Position numbers and translations under genes: made by a program. Below, piece after piece: positions 16,522 to 24,365 of a DNA stretch of 64,000 nt (position 1 is the stretch's first letter; each line of letters starts with the position of its first letter). Source of the stretch: Flavobacterium fluvii (GTDB lineage: Bacteria > Bacteroidota > Bacteroidia > Flavobacteriales > Flavobacteriaceae); NCBI RefSeq assembly GCF_900129545.1, contig NZ_FQWB01000004.1, forward strand, positions 351,098 through 415,097. Reading direction: 5' to 3'. The notes below the pieces were generated by a model. The model was given only the letters and a program-made list of their open reading frames with translations. It had not been told where the DNA came from and did not search any database.

Positions 16522-18921
16522 TTATAATTCACCACTCTCGATTCTGGCACTTGATTTCAATTTACTTTTTCTGGAAACAATTATTTTACCAATGTTTTCA
16601 GACCCATCCTTCTGGTTCAACTGTTTTTGTATGGCAAGCCTCGCCATTAAATAACTTACCGTCGATTCGGCACCTTGATTCAAATTAATGTACTTGTCCT
16701 CCAATCCGTCATAGCAACCTCCCGTACAAGGATTGTAAATGATTTGGTGTAAATGATTGTTTCCCAAAAACCAGCTGAAACCAATTTCCATTTTTTCTAA
16801 ATACTTTTCGTCCTTGAAAACATTGTAAAATTTGCTCAAGGCAAGAATGGTGTAAGCAATGTCAATGGGCTGTTCGCCACCTATTTTTTCCAGATTCAAT
16901 TCTTCGTCATTGGTGTGCCAACCTTTATTTGATATGACTCTTATGCTGTTGTTTCTGTATATTTTTGACAACAAGAAATCAAAAGATTTTTCTGCAATTT
17001 CTCTATAAATTGTCTCGCCTGTCGTCAAATAAGCACACAATATGGCCTCTGGCAAGATACTGTTGGCATAAGTAAGATAACTCTCGAACCATTGCCAGTC
17101 GTCTTTGGCTTCGTGTTTGTACATCTGTACCAACTTGTTGGCTAGATGTTGCATTAAAAGCACGTTTTGAATAGAATGGTGTTTCAAATTACTATAATAA
17201 ATTCCTTTTATAATGAAAGCGACAGCTCGTGTGGAATTCATTTCACTAACATTTTTCAATGCCAGTTCCATGGTCAACACAGCGTTTTTATACAATCCTG
17301 TTGGCAAAATTTCACCCAAAGAAATGAGGTGTCCCAAAGCCCAAATCGCTCTTCCATTGGCATCATCCAGATTTTCGTTGTTTTGTTTGGTAAACTTTTT
17401 CTCTTTGTCGACATAATTCAAGAAAGTGCCGTCATCTTGAAAACAGAATTTTATAAAGTTGAAATACTGGTTGATGTATTCTAAATCTCCTTCATCGTTT
17501 GTCAATTCAAAATGTTGGCACATGGCCACCAAAGCTCGAGCATTGTCGTCTAGAGTATAACCTGACTCTAAATCAGGTTGATTGATTATTGAAAACTGAA
17601 TCATTCCAAATGGAGTGGTCAGGTTTTTGAAATGATTGAGGTTGACTTCAGGAATTTTATACTGCAACTTTATATTTCCATCCGATATTTTTTCAAACAT
17701 GTTGGCGTGTGCTATTGCAGAATTTTCCCAAGCGGTTGGAGCCAATTTATGAATGCCGTTTGCGGCTATGTTTTTGCGCAACTGCTCATCTCCCAATAAA
17801 AGAATGACTTGTTCGGCCAACTGTTTTGGATTTTCAAAATCTACAATAATTCCTGTTCCGTTTTCCAATACTTCCATGGCGTGCGGAATTGGGGTCGAAA
17901 TAATGGGACAACCACAACTTATGGCGTAGGCAAACGTACCACTCACGGCTTGGTTCCTGTCTTTGGACGTAAAAAGATAAATATCGGTCAGTTGCAAATA
18001 TTCCAACAGCTCATTCAAGGGCAAATATTGATTGATGAATTTCACGTTGTTTTGCAATCCCAAAGCCTCAATTTTGGCTTCCAACGAATTCCTGTATTTT
18101 TCACCTTCATTTTTAAAAACAGTTGGATGCGTTTTACCGATGATGAGAAACAACACTTGCGGTTGTTCTTTGACAATGGCTTGCAAAGCATCGATCGACG
18201 TTTCGATGGATTTTCCGGAACTCAATAATCCAAAAGTTGAAATAATTTTTCGTCCCGACAATTCATATTTTCTCTTGAGGACTTCCTTGTTCGAATGCTC
18301 CACCAAATGCGTTCCGTGGGGAATAATCGTGATTTTTTCAGGTAAAACACCGTAATTATTTTCCAGTATTTTTGCCGATGAATTAGTCATCACGATAAAA
18401 GAATCTACAATAGCATTGATTTCTTGAACCTGCTTTTTAAGCTGGTCATTTGGATTAGGCAAAACCGTGTGAAAAGCCACGATTATCGGTTTGTGAATCA
18501 ATTTTAAAAAGGATATAAAGTCGGCTTCGTTGTTTCTGAACAAACCAAACTCGTGTTGAATCAAAACAATTTCAATGTTTGAATTTTCATCAATATGCTC
18601 GGCTAATTCCACATACATTTTGGGATTGTCCGTTTTCAGGACGGCATATAGTTTATCTGCATAAATGTGCTTTTCATTTCCTGATTCCAATGCTACAATT
18701 TTTATGGCAAACGATTTTGTAAATTTGTTGTTTATTGCAAAAATTAAATCTTGTGAATAAGTTGCAATGCCACATTCTCGGGGCGGAAAAGTGGTGATAA
18801 ACAAAATTTCAGGCAGCTTGGTTTCGCTATGCATTAAATCTAATTTGTTGTCCAAACTATTTTTAAACTGCTTTTTTATTGAAGCCAAGTTATTTGGGGG
18901 GATTGTGATTTTATTTCTCAT
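16522..18921 (-). CDS. Two-domain glycosyltransferase (GT4 plus alpha/alpha-type C-terminal domain)
   Basis: The 799-residue protein has a GT4 (GT-B fold) domain at about 45-430: LFITTFPPRECGIATYSQDL, IIPHGTHLVEH, STFGLLSSGKSIET and an end segment AVSGTFAYAISCGCPIIST with the sugar-nucleotide-binding region. Residues about 430-770 form a helical domain (SGYTLDDNARALVAMC, DDANGRAIWALG, NQGAESTVSYLMAR) resembling glycoside-hydrolase alpha/alpha toroids. It follows the GH130 relic by 1 bp; such pairs usually build or recycle a mannose-type polymer, but no product can be named. With GH130 broken, only the transferase half remains. Confidence 0.85.
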   Translation of the reverse strand: MRNKITIPPNNLASIKKQFKNSLDNKLDLMHSETKLPEILFITTFPPRECGIATYSQDLIFAINNKFTKSFAIKIVALESGNEKHIYADKLYAVLKTDNPKMYVELAEHIDENSNIEIVLIQHEFGLFRNNEADFISFLKLIHKPIIVAFHTVLPNPNDQLKKQVQEINAIVDSFIVMTNSSAKILENNYGVLPEKITIIPHGTHLVEHSNKEVLKRKYELSGRKIISTFGLLSSGKSIETSIDALQAIVKEQPQVLFLIIGKTHPTVFKNEGEKYRNSLEAKIEALGLQNNVKFINQYLPLNELLEYLQLTDIYLFTSKDRNQAVSGTFAYAISCGCPIISTPIPHAMEVLENGTGIIVDFENPKQLAEQVILLLGDEQLRKNIAANGIHKLAPTAWENSAIAHANMFEKISDGNIKLQYKIPEVNLNHFKNLTTPFGMIQFSIINQPDLESGYTLDDNARALVAMCQHFELTNDEGDLEYINQYFNFIKFCFQDDGTFLNYVDKEKKFTKQNNENLDDANGRAIWALGHLISLGEILPTGLYKNAVLTMELALKNVSEMNSTRAVAFIIKGIYYSNLKHHSIQNVLLMQHLANKLVQMYKHEAKDDWQWFESYLTYANSILPEAILCAYLTTGETIYREIAEKSFDFLLSKIYRNNSIRVISNKGWHTNDEELNLEKIGGEQPIDIAYTILALSKFYNVFKDEKYLEKMEIGFSWFLGNNHLHQIIYNPCTGGCYDGLEDKYINLNQGAESTVSYLMARLAIQKQLNQKDGSENIGKIIVSRKSKLKSSARIESGEL

Positions 18922-18922
18922 T

Positions 18923-19729
18923 TTATTTTTTATTATGCATTAATTCCTTTAACAATTGGGACAAACTCATTGATGCACAACCAATTCTTTCGTCGGCGGC
19001 ACCATAATAAACATATAAAACATCATCAAAAACTACTGTGCCTGTAGGACAGCACACGTTATTTACTTCACCTTTCAATTCCCAGACTTCCTCGGGTTGG
19101 AACAATGGATATGGTAATCTGGCAATTTCTATCTGGGGATTTTCTAATTCAAGTAATGCTGTACAAGCAGAATAAACATAGCCATTGATTGAAACATGAA
19201 CACCGTGATAAATAATAAGCCAACCCAATTCCGTTTCTATTGGCAGACAACCTCCACCGATATAACTTATTTCATGGTCATGTTTTGGCGAAAACAGGAT
19301 TAATCCTTAAAATTGATTAAATAATTTCGCCAAAACTCTTCGGACAAATCCTCTAATGATTCAATTCCGGTTACTACTTGTATTTCAGGTTTAATACGAT
19401 GAAGAAAACAGAATTTGTCATTAATTTTTCTTGAAAAGAAAACAAGACTTTTGTCCCATAACAATATTTTAAATCCCTCTTTTTCAACAATATGATTGCG
19501 CTGGTTATAACGATAGTATTTTCCGTCGGTTACATCATTTGCATTTACAAAATCGTCAAATTCTTCATACGTGATTTGGGGAACAATAATTCCTTTTTTG
19601 TCAAAATGAAGGAAATATTTGGAAGTGGTTAGCGCTCCTGAGGCATTTACACACATCATAAGCAGTGTAGCTAAGATAATATAAATTTTCGATTTTTACA
19701 ATTTTTGGACCCTCAATTCCATAACACTT
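18923..19729 (-). pseudogene. GH130 glycoside phosphorylase-like gene, truncated and twice frameshifted
   Basis: Three frames read in order give one GH130 protein. Frame one (about 19729-19660) reads GIEGPKIVKIENLYYLSYTAYD. Frame two (19659-19300) reads SGALTTSKYFLHFDKKGI, IVPQITYEEF and FFSRKINDKFCFLHRIKPEIQ. Frame three (about 19298-18923) reads KHDHEISYIGGGCLPIETEL, GWLIIYHGVH and VYYGAADERI. Removing one T near 19657 restores AYDGVNASGAL; adding one A near 19304 restores NFKGLILFSPKHDHE. The conserved Asp of the family E-D-P-R motif is Gly here (codon 19709-19711). Everything before the G-I-E motif is absent. It was once co-transcribed with the GT4 gene (1-bp gap). Confidence 0.85.
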
Positions 19730-19753
19730 TTAACAACCATGAATTGCAAACAT

Positions 19754-19788
19754 CTATTTTATACAAACAAAAAAGTTATATTATTCAC
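19754..19788 (-). promoter_or_regulatory. Island palindrome copy f, half-site before the GH130 relic
   Basis: The right arm is kept (AAGTTATATTATTCAC), but the left arm is lost. The CTTTG box is absent at the 25-nt position, which falls at the truncated edge of the GH130 relic (19729). This fits a deletion that removed the 5' part of the gene and its promoter. Confidence 0.5.
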
Positions 19789-19834
19789 CACTCTTTGTCT
19801 TAAAAAAACTATTCGAAAATTGGAGATAAAAAAA

Positions 19835-19859
19835 GGGGCTGTCCGCAATAGAAAGCCCC
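19835..19859 (-). terminator. Intrinsic terminator of the L,D-transpeptidase gene
   Basis: GGGGCT (19835-19840) pairs with AGCCCC (19854-19859). A T-tract follows on the minus strand (A-run at about 19828-19834). It lies about 20 bp past the stop at 19881. Confidence 0.75.
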
Positions 19860-19880
19860 CCAAACAAAAACCAAAAAATA

Positions 19881-21560
19881 TTATTCTCCAAAAATTTCGT
19901 TTGACAGTTGTTGGTCTAAATCATAAATATCATTTCTGAAATTCAATTGTCCCTTACTGTCAACCCAGGAAGTAAAATAAACGATATATACCGGAACAGT
20001 TGGCTTAATTTGAATGCCATATTCTTTGTTTGTTTTCAAAATCGTGTCCACCCTTTCTTGATTCCAGTTTTTATCTTTTCGAAGGAGATACATCAGCAAT
20101 TTATTGGGATTTTCAACCCGGATGCAACCGTGACTGAAAGCTCGTTTCGAAGCCTTGAAAAGTCCTTTTGAAGGCGTGTCGTGCAGATAAATATTGTAAT
20201 TATTGGGAAATAAAAACTTCATTTTTCCCAATGCATTTTCCCCGCCCGGTTTTTGCCGAATGATGAAAGGAACGTCTCCTTTGTATTTATACCAATCTAT
20301 GGTGGAAGAATTGACTACTTTATCGCCCGAAAGCACTTCCATATTGTTTTCTTCCAAATAATTGGAGTTCTTTTTGATATTGGGAATTATTTCATTTCTT
20401 ATGATGCTGTTGGGAATATTCCAATACGGATTAAGCATGATCCGTGAAATATTTCCCGTGAAAATGGTGGACGGATTCACGTCTTTTCCCACCACGACAT
20501 TGGTCGTCCAAACCAATTTGTCGTCTTCAATGACGTGTAGTTTATATTCCGGAATATTGACCAGCAAATATTCTTTTTCCATTTCGACTGGAACCCATCG
20601 CAATCGCTCCAGATTGATCATCATTTGCTTGATCCTGAAATCAACCGATTGGTTTAATTCAACAAGGGTTGGAGCATTTATCTTTCCATTTTCGACTAAA
20701 CCCATTCGATGTTGAAAACTGCTAACCGCCTTGGCCAATTGATTCGTGAAAACAATGGTTTTGTCATTGGTCGCTAAATCTCCCGTCAAAAACAAATGCT
20801 GTTTTACGGCCAATAAACAAGAATCATTTTCCGTGATTGACAAGACTGTTTTTGTGGTGACAATTTTAGGAAATCCTCCCTTTTTGGCAATTTTGCGATA
20901 TTCCCTGAGCTTTGTTTTTAATCGTATGTAATACTGGTTGACCGGTTCCGAGATGTTTTCGCCCTTGTTCAAAACCACCAAGGAGTCGAGCAGCGCTTGG
21001 TAATTTTTCTTTTTTCGAGGGATGTACCAATCCAGTTCGTGAGGATTTTTGACTATTCCGCCATAAACCTTTTTCGAATACTTGAAAAAAGTGGTGGTAA
21101 GCAACAACTCTAATTCTTTCTTGCGATTTTCCCTGGCAAGAGAAGGTTTTGCATCTGTAGTCGTCAGCGCAATCAAGGAATCCAAACGGGTATTGATGAG
21201 ACTGTTGTTGTCAAAATCAACGCTAAAATTTCGTATTTTGTTGTAAAGAATAGGAACGGCTATCGTCATCCCTTTTTTATTGAACCAGGCAAATTGATAT
21301 TCCCGATTTTCATAAAATTGATATACTTCTTTTTTTATGGTGTCGCTTTCTGGAAAAGCCTTGAAATAATTATCCAACTCCGTTTCGTCCAATACCAAAT
21401 CAGAATAATTTTGTGCCGTATAAATGCCCGACTCAAAGCCCACGTTTCCTTTTTTATTGTTGCATCCCAATGTAAGCTGCATTACAACAAGCCATACCAA
21501 AATGATTTTGCTGTTAAATCCTGTCTTAAAAATGGAGAAACTATTGGAGATGCAATACAT
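19881..21560 (-). CDS. L,D-transpeptidase (YcbB-like) lipoprotein
   Basis: The 559-residue protein has a lipoprotein signal (TLGC, Cys33). Residues about 40-250 form the YcbB-type scaffold. A peptidoglycan-binding domain follows at about 270-320 (KAVSSFQHRMGLVENGKI). The YkuD catalytic domain spans about 335-500, with FSHGCIRVENP (catalytic Cys) and YLHDTPSKGLF. These enzymes form 3-3 crosslinks in peptidoglycan at the outer face of the inner membrane or in the periplasm. It follows a 64-residue membrane protein gene by 26 bp in the same orientation. Confidence 0.9.
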   Translation of the reverse strand: MYCISNSFSIFKTGFNSKIILVWLVVMQLTLGCNNKKGNVGFESGIYTAQNYSDLVLDETELDNYFKAFPESDTIKKEVYQFYENREYQFAWFNKKGMTIAVPILYNKIRNFSVDFDNNSLINTRLDSLIALTTTDAKPSLARENRKKELELLLTTTFFKYSKKVYGGIVKNPHELDWYIPRKKKNYQALLDSLVVLNKGENISEPVNQYYIRLKTKLREYRKIAKKGGFPKIVTTKTVLSITENDSCLLAVKQHLFLTGDLATNDKTIVFTNQLAKAVSSFQHRMGLVENGKINAPTLVELNQSVDFRIKQMMINLERLRWVPVEMEKEYLLVNIPEYKLHVIEDDKLVWTTNVVVGKDVNPSTIFTGNISRIMLNPYWNIPNSIIRNEIIPNIKKNSNYLEENNMEVLSGDKVVNSSTIDWYKYKGDVPFIIRQKPGGENALGKMKFLFPNNYNIYLHDTPSKGLFKASKRAFSHGCIRVENPNKLLMYLLRKDKNWNQERVDTILKTNKEYGIQIKPTVPVYIVYFTSWVDSKGQLNFRNDIYDLDQQLSNEIFGE

Positions 21561-21586
21561 AATTATTTATTTTTTTAGAATACTAT

Positions 21587-21781
21587 TTATGATTCGTCTT
21601 TTGTGGTACGCACAAGGCTGATACCGGAAACGAAAAACACGATGCCGAGTATGCCGTAAATAATAAGTTCTTTTACGTCTTTTGTACCGCCTGAAGTATC
21701 GGAAAAAACTACTGCAGTGTAGATAAGGCCACCAATTCCAAGGGCTGTGAGCAATGCTCCAAAAAATCTTTTTAAATTCAT
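21587..21781 (-). CDS. Small two-helix membrane protein, unknown function
   Basis: The 64-residue protein has two hydrophobic helices (about 7-26 and 39-57) joined by a polar loop (SDTSGGTKDVKE), and a charged end (RTTKDES). It is a common type in Flavobacteriia, with no known role. The 26-bp gap to the L,D-transpeptidase suggests one transcript. Confidence 0.7.
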   Translation of the reverse strand: MNLKRFFGALLTALGIGGLIYTAVVFSDTSGGTKDVKELIIYGILGIVFFVSGISLVRTTKDES

Positions 21782-21909
21782 GATGTTTAATTTTAATGGT
21801 TTATTGTTTTGGAAAACAGATTTAATATGGATGCTGCCTTAATTATTTAAAAAAAGCAGCATTATCCATATATTTTGTATTTTGATTATTCTAGTTTGTC
21901 AAAGCTGGA

Positions 21910-23181
21910 CTAGTTATTCTTTTCCTGCTTTGGTGGTCTATTTTTACCTTGCTGTTGCTGCTGTTGCTGTTGCTTGGCTTGTTCGTTATTCTTTTGTTGC
22001 TCCACTTGTTGTTGTTTCGCTTGCTCGTTATTCTTTTGCTGCTCTACTTGCTGTTGCCTGGCTTGTTCGTTATTCCTTTCTTGTTGCTCTTGCTGCTGCC
22101 TGGCTTGCTGATTGTTGCGTTGTTGTTGTTCTTGCTGCTGCTTGGCTTGTTGGTTATTACGCTGTTGCTGCTCTTGCTGCTGTTGGGCTTGCTGATTATT
22201 GCGTTGTTGCTGCTGTTTAGCCTTTTGATTGTTGTTATCCTGTTGAACTTGCTGTTGTTTGGCTTGCTCATTATTACGTTGCTGTTCCTGCTGACGTCCA
22301 GCTTGTTGATTATTGTTTTGCTGATTATTAAGCTGCTGATTTCCTCTCTGCGATTGAGTATTTTTATTTCTTTGAGTTACCGGCTGCACGTCTTCTTTTT
22401 TGGCCACTTTATTGGGCACAGGTTTCTGTCCATTTGAGTTATTCTTGGCCACTCTTGGCCTGTATATTTGGAGTTCTCCCTTGTCTACATTTTGCCCTGG
22501 ATCTCTTCTTTCTCGCATTGCAACTGGAGCAATTGATCTACCGGTTCGTTTTTGAACCTCAGTTCTATTGGGTCCTGAATTGTATTTCACGCGGGTTGAA
22601 TTATCAATCTGGATATTGTTTATTACCGTTGAATTTCTAATGATTGTTGTATTGACGGAAGAGTTTACATAATAATTATTAATGTTCGTTCTTCCAAAAT
22701 CCCTATCCCTGACAAACGTCCATTGATTGTTGGGCAGTCTATAACCACTGCTGTAAGCGAAAGTAATACTGATACCTGGACCTATTGGTGCCCATCCATA
22801 ATATCCTTCGGATCTTCTCCAACTAACCCATCCCGGACCCCATTCGCTTCCCGGCACCCATGACCATCCATAATAATTGTCATACATCCAGCGCCCATAA
22901 TGAAAAGGCGCCCATCCCCATGGAAAATCTGAAATCCATGTCCAGCCTGCATTGGTAAATGCCCAATATCCATCTGTGCGATAAGGCGTAAATCCATAAC
23001 CCACATCAGGAATCCAAACATATCCGTAATTTGGATTGTACACCCAGTCCCCATAAGGACTTAAATTATCATAGAAAATTTGAAAGTTGACGGATATTTG
23101 TGCAGATGCTTTTTGTGGTGTCATCCACAGCATTGCATTTAGAAAAAAGATTAGAAAAAATGTTTTGCTTATCGTTTTCAT
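21910..23181 (-). CDS. DUF6600-like secreted protein with Gln/Asn-rich repeat tail
   Basis: The 423-residue protein has a signal peptide (about 1-27, ending KASAQ). The folded part (about 30-180) repeats aromatic motifs of the DUF6600 type: YGDWVYNPNYGYVWIP, WTWISDFPWGWAPFHYG, GWSWVPGSEWGPGWVSW. From about 280 it is low complexity, made of units such as QQQEQQQRNNQQAK repeated about eight times. The tail is likely disordered and could form aggregates or bind surfaces (inference). Repeat-number changes between strains are likely, since the DNA repeats are near-perfect. Confidence 0.8.
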   Translation of the reverse strand: MKTISKTFFLIFFLNAMLWMTPQKASAQISVNFQIFYDNLSPYGDWVYNPNYGYVWIPDVGYGFTPYRTDGYWAFTNAGWTWISDFPWGWAPFHYGRWMYDNYYGWSWVPGSEWGPGWVSWRRSEGYYGWAPIGPGISITFAYSSGYRLPNNQWTFVRDRDFGRTNINNYYVNSSVNTTIIRNSTVINNIQIDNSTRVKYNSGPNRTEVQKRTGRSIAPVAMRERRDPGQNVDKGELQIYRPRVAKNNSNGQKPVPNKVAKKEDVQPVTQRNKNTQSQRGNQQLNNQQNNNQQAGRQQEQQRNNEQAKQQQVQQDNNNQKAKQQQQRNNQQAQQQQEQQQRNNQQAKQQQEQQQRNNQQARQQQEQQERNNEQARQQQVEQQKNNEQAKQQQVEQQKNNEQAKQQQQQQQQGKNRPPKQEKNN

Positions 23182-23395
23182 GATATTCGTTTTTAATTGT
23201 TTTTATCTAAAAAATACTGCTAAAAATTAGCTTAGGTTTGGTGTTTTTAGAAGTAATTAGATTTTAAATTTGAAGCAAAAAGGTCGTTTAAATTCCATAC
23301 AAAAATCGTCTGTTTTGCACCCATCTTGAACCAAGTTCATTTCTTTCCCAGTGGCTTTTTTTTGTATTTACGACTTTGATCGTGTCTTTCCCAAG

Positions 23396-23574
23396 TTACA
23401 TATACTTGTGTATAGGATCGAGATTGGGTACTCTATCCAAATATAATCGTTGCTTGGACATTACGGCCTGTTGTAGGATTTGATAAACGGTTTCTTCCGA
23501 AACATAACCCACAGAACAGGAATTAAAGAATGACAGTATTGCCATTATACTGATAAAAAAAGGCTCTTTTTCAT
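23396..23574 (-). pseudogene. Small lipoprotein gene with a one-base frameshift in a T7 tract
   Basis: From ATG at 23574 the frame reads MKKSLFLSV and stops. If the T7 tract (minus strand, plus A-run near 23554-23561) were T8, it would read MKKSLFFISIMAILSFFNSC, an ideal lipoprotein signal with a lipobox. It would continue SVGYVSEETVYQILQQAV to a stop at 23396-23398 (about 59 residues in all). An internal ATG gives MAILSFFNSC from the second frame. It is either a disrupted gene, a slippage-controlled gene, or a sequencing artefact in the homopolymer. Palindrome copy g lies 177 bp upstream. Confidence 0.65.
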
Positions 23575-23751
23575 GATATTATTTTTTAAATAAATTGTTG
23601 ATTCGAGTTTTTATACTCTAATGGCGTTCATCCTTATCGATTTTATTCGTTACTGGAAAGACTACCATTTAGATTCTTTTTCCTGCCTATTTTTCAATTA
23701 ACATTGATTAATATCAACAATACAAAGTTGGCAATGTTTTTCATAAAATCT

Positions 23752-23786
23752 ATTACACAATTCTGCAAAAGAGTTGCATCATTCAC
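23752..23786 (-). promoter_or_regulatory. Island palindrome copy g
   Basis: The element has ATTACACAATT and GAGTTGCATCATTCAC arms. A CTTTG box on the gene strand (23723-23727) lies exactly 25 nt from the element edge. It is 177 bp upstream of the small lipoprotein ATG at 23574, and may drive the genes from there down to the L,D-transpeptidase. Confidence 0.75.
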
Positions 23787-23858
23787 ACATTCCAAGATTA
23801 AAAAAAAGGGGCAATTTTAGTTTCTTGTCCCTAAAAATCAAGAAATAATTATAAAAAA

Positions 23859-23894
23859 AAAACGATGCAATTTCTAAAGAAAATGCATCGTTTT
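23859..23894 (-). terminator. Terminator of the AraC-kinase-regulator operon
   Basis: AAAACGATGCA (23859-23869) pairs with TGCATCGTTTT (23884-23894). On the minus strand a further T-tract follows (A-run at 23853-23860). It lies about 35 bp past the stop at 23931. The 356-bp gap to the next gene also holds palindrome copy g. Confidence 0.85.
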
Positions 23895-23930
23895 GAGGCT
23901 AAACAACTAGGTCGAATACTATTGAAACAA

Positions 23931-24365
23931 CTACATCCTGTCCATATACCAACTCAATTCTTTTTCCATTTTTTTATACCTGAAAATGGTGGGAATGATT
24001 TTTTGCAAACGCATAAAAGCCGTTTCGCTTTTCACCACATAATCAAAAGCTTTATGGTGCATGCACTTTATGGCAACTTCAATTTTGTCTTGTGAAGACA
24101 GCATCACCACTGGAATGTCGGGATTGAAATCTTTTATTTTGTCCAATGTCTCGATACCGTTCATTGCCGTTTTATCGACACCATCGAGTTGATAGTCCAA
24201 AATAATGGCATCTGGATTTTTTGATAAATTCGCAACACAAAGTTCTCCAGTCGCATAGGTTTCAATAGAAAAATCGGCGTGTTCCATAAATTCAATTTCC
24301 AAGGATTTAAGGAACAAGGCATCATCATCTACCAGGAACAGTTTTATTTTATTTTCGTCTTTCAC
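23931..24365 (-). CDS. Single-domain response regulator
   Basis: The 144-residue protein is a receiver domain only. It shows the acidic pair FLVDDDALF, the phosphoacceptor Asp in IILDYQLDG, the Thr/Ser switch VVMLSSQD and the Lys in VVKSE. No DNA-binding output domain is present, so it signals by protein contacts or acts as a phosphate shuttle. Its start overlaps the kinase stop by 4 bp, so the two are translationally coupled. Confidence 0.9.
   Translation of the reverse strand: MKDENKIKLFLVDDDALFLKSLEIEFMEHADFSIETYATGELCVANLSKNPDAIILDYQLDGVDKTAMNGIETLDKIKDFNPDIPVVMLSSQDKIEVAIKCMHHKAFDYVVKSETAFMRLQKIIPTIFRYKKMEKELSWYMDRM

Noticed and set aside
21960..22330. Regularly repeated DNA that could look like a CRISPR array
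   Set aside because: The repeats are codon-based (Gln/Asn), lack spacers of even length, and lie inside an open gene. No cas genes are present.
21949..22437. Long plus-strand leucine-rich frames opposite the Gln-rich tail
   Set aside because: They are the antisense of the CAA/CAG-rich repeats. The minus-strand gene has a signal peptide and a DUF6600-like domain.
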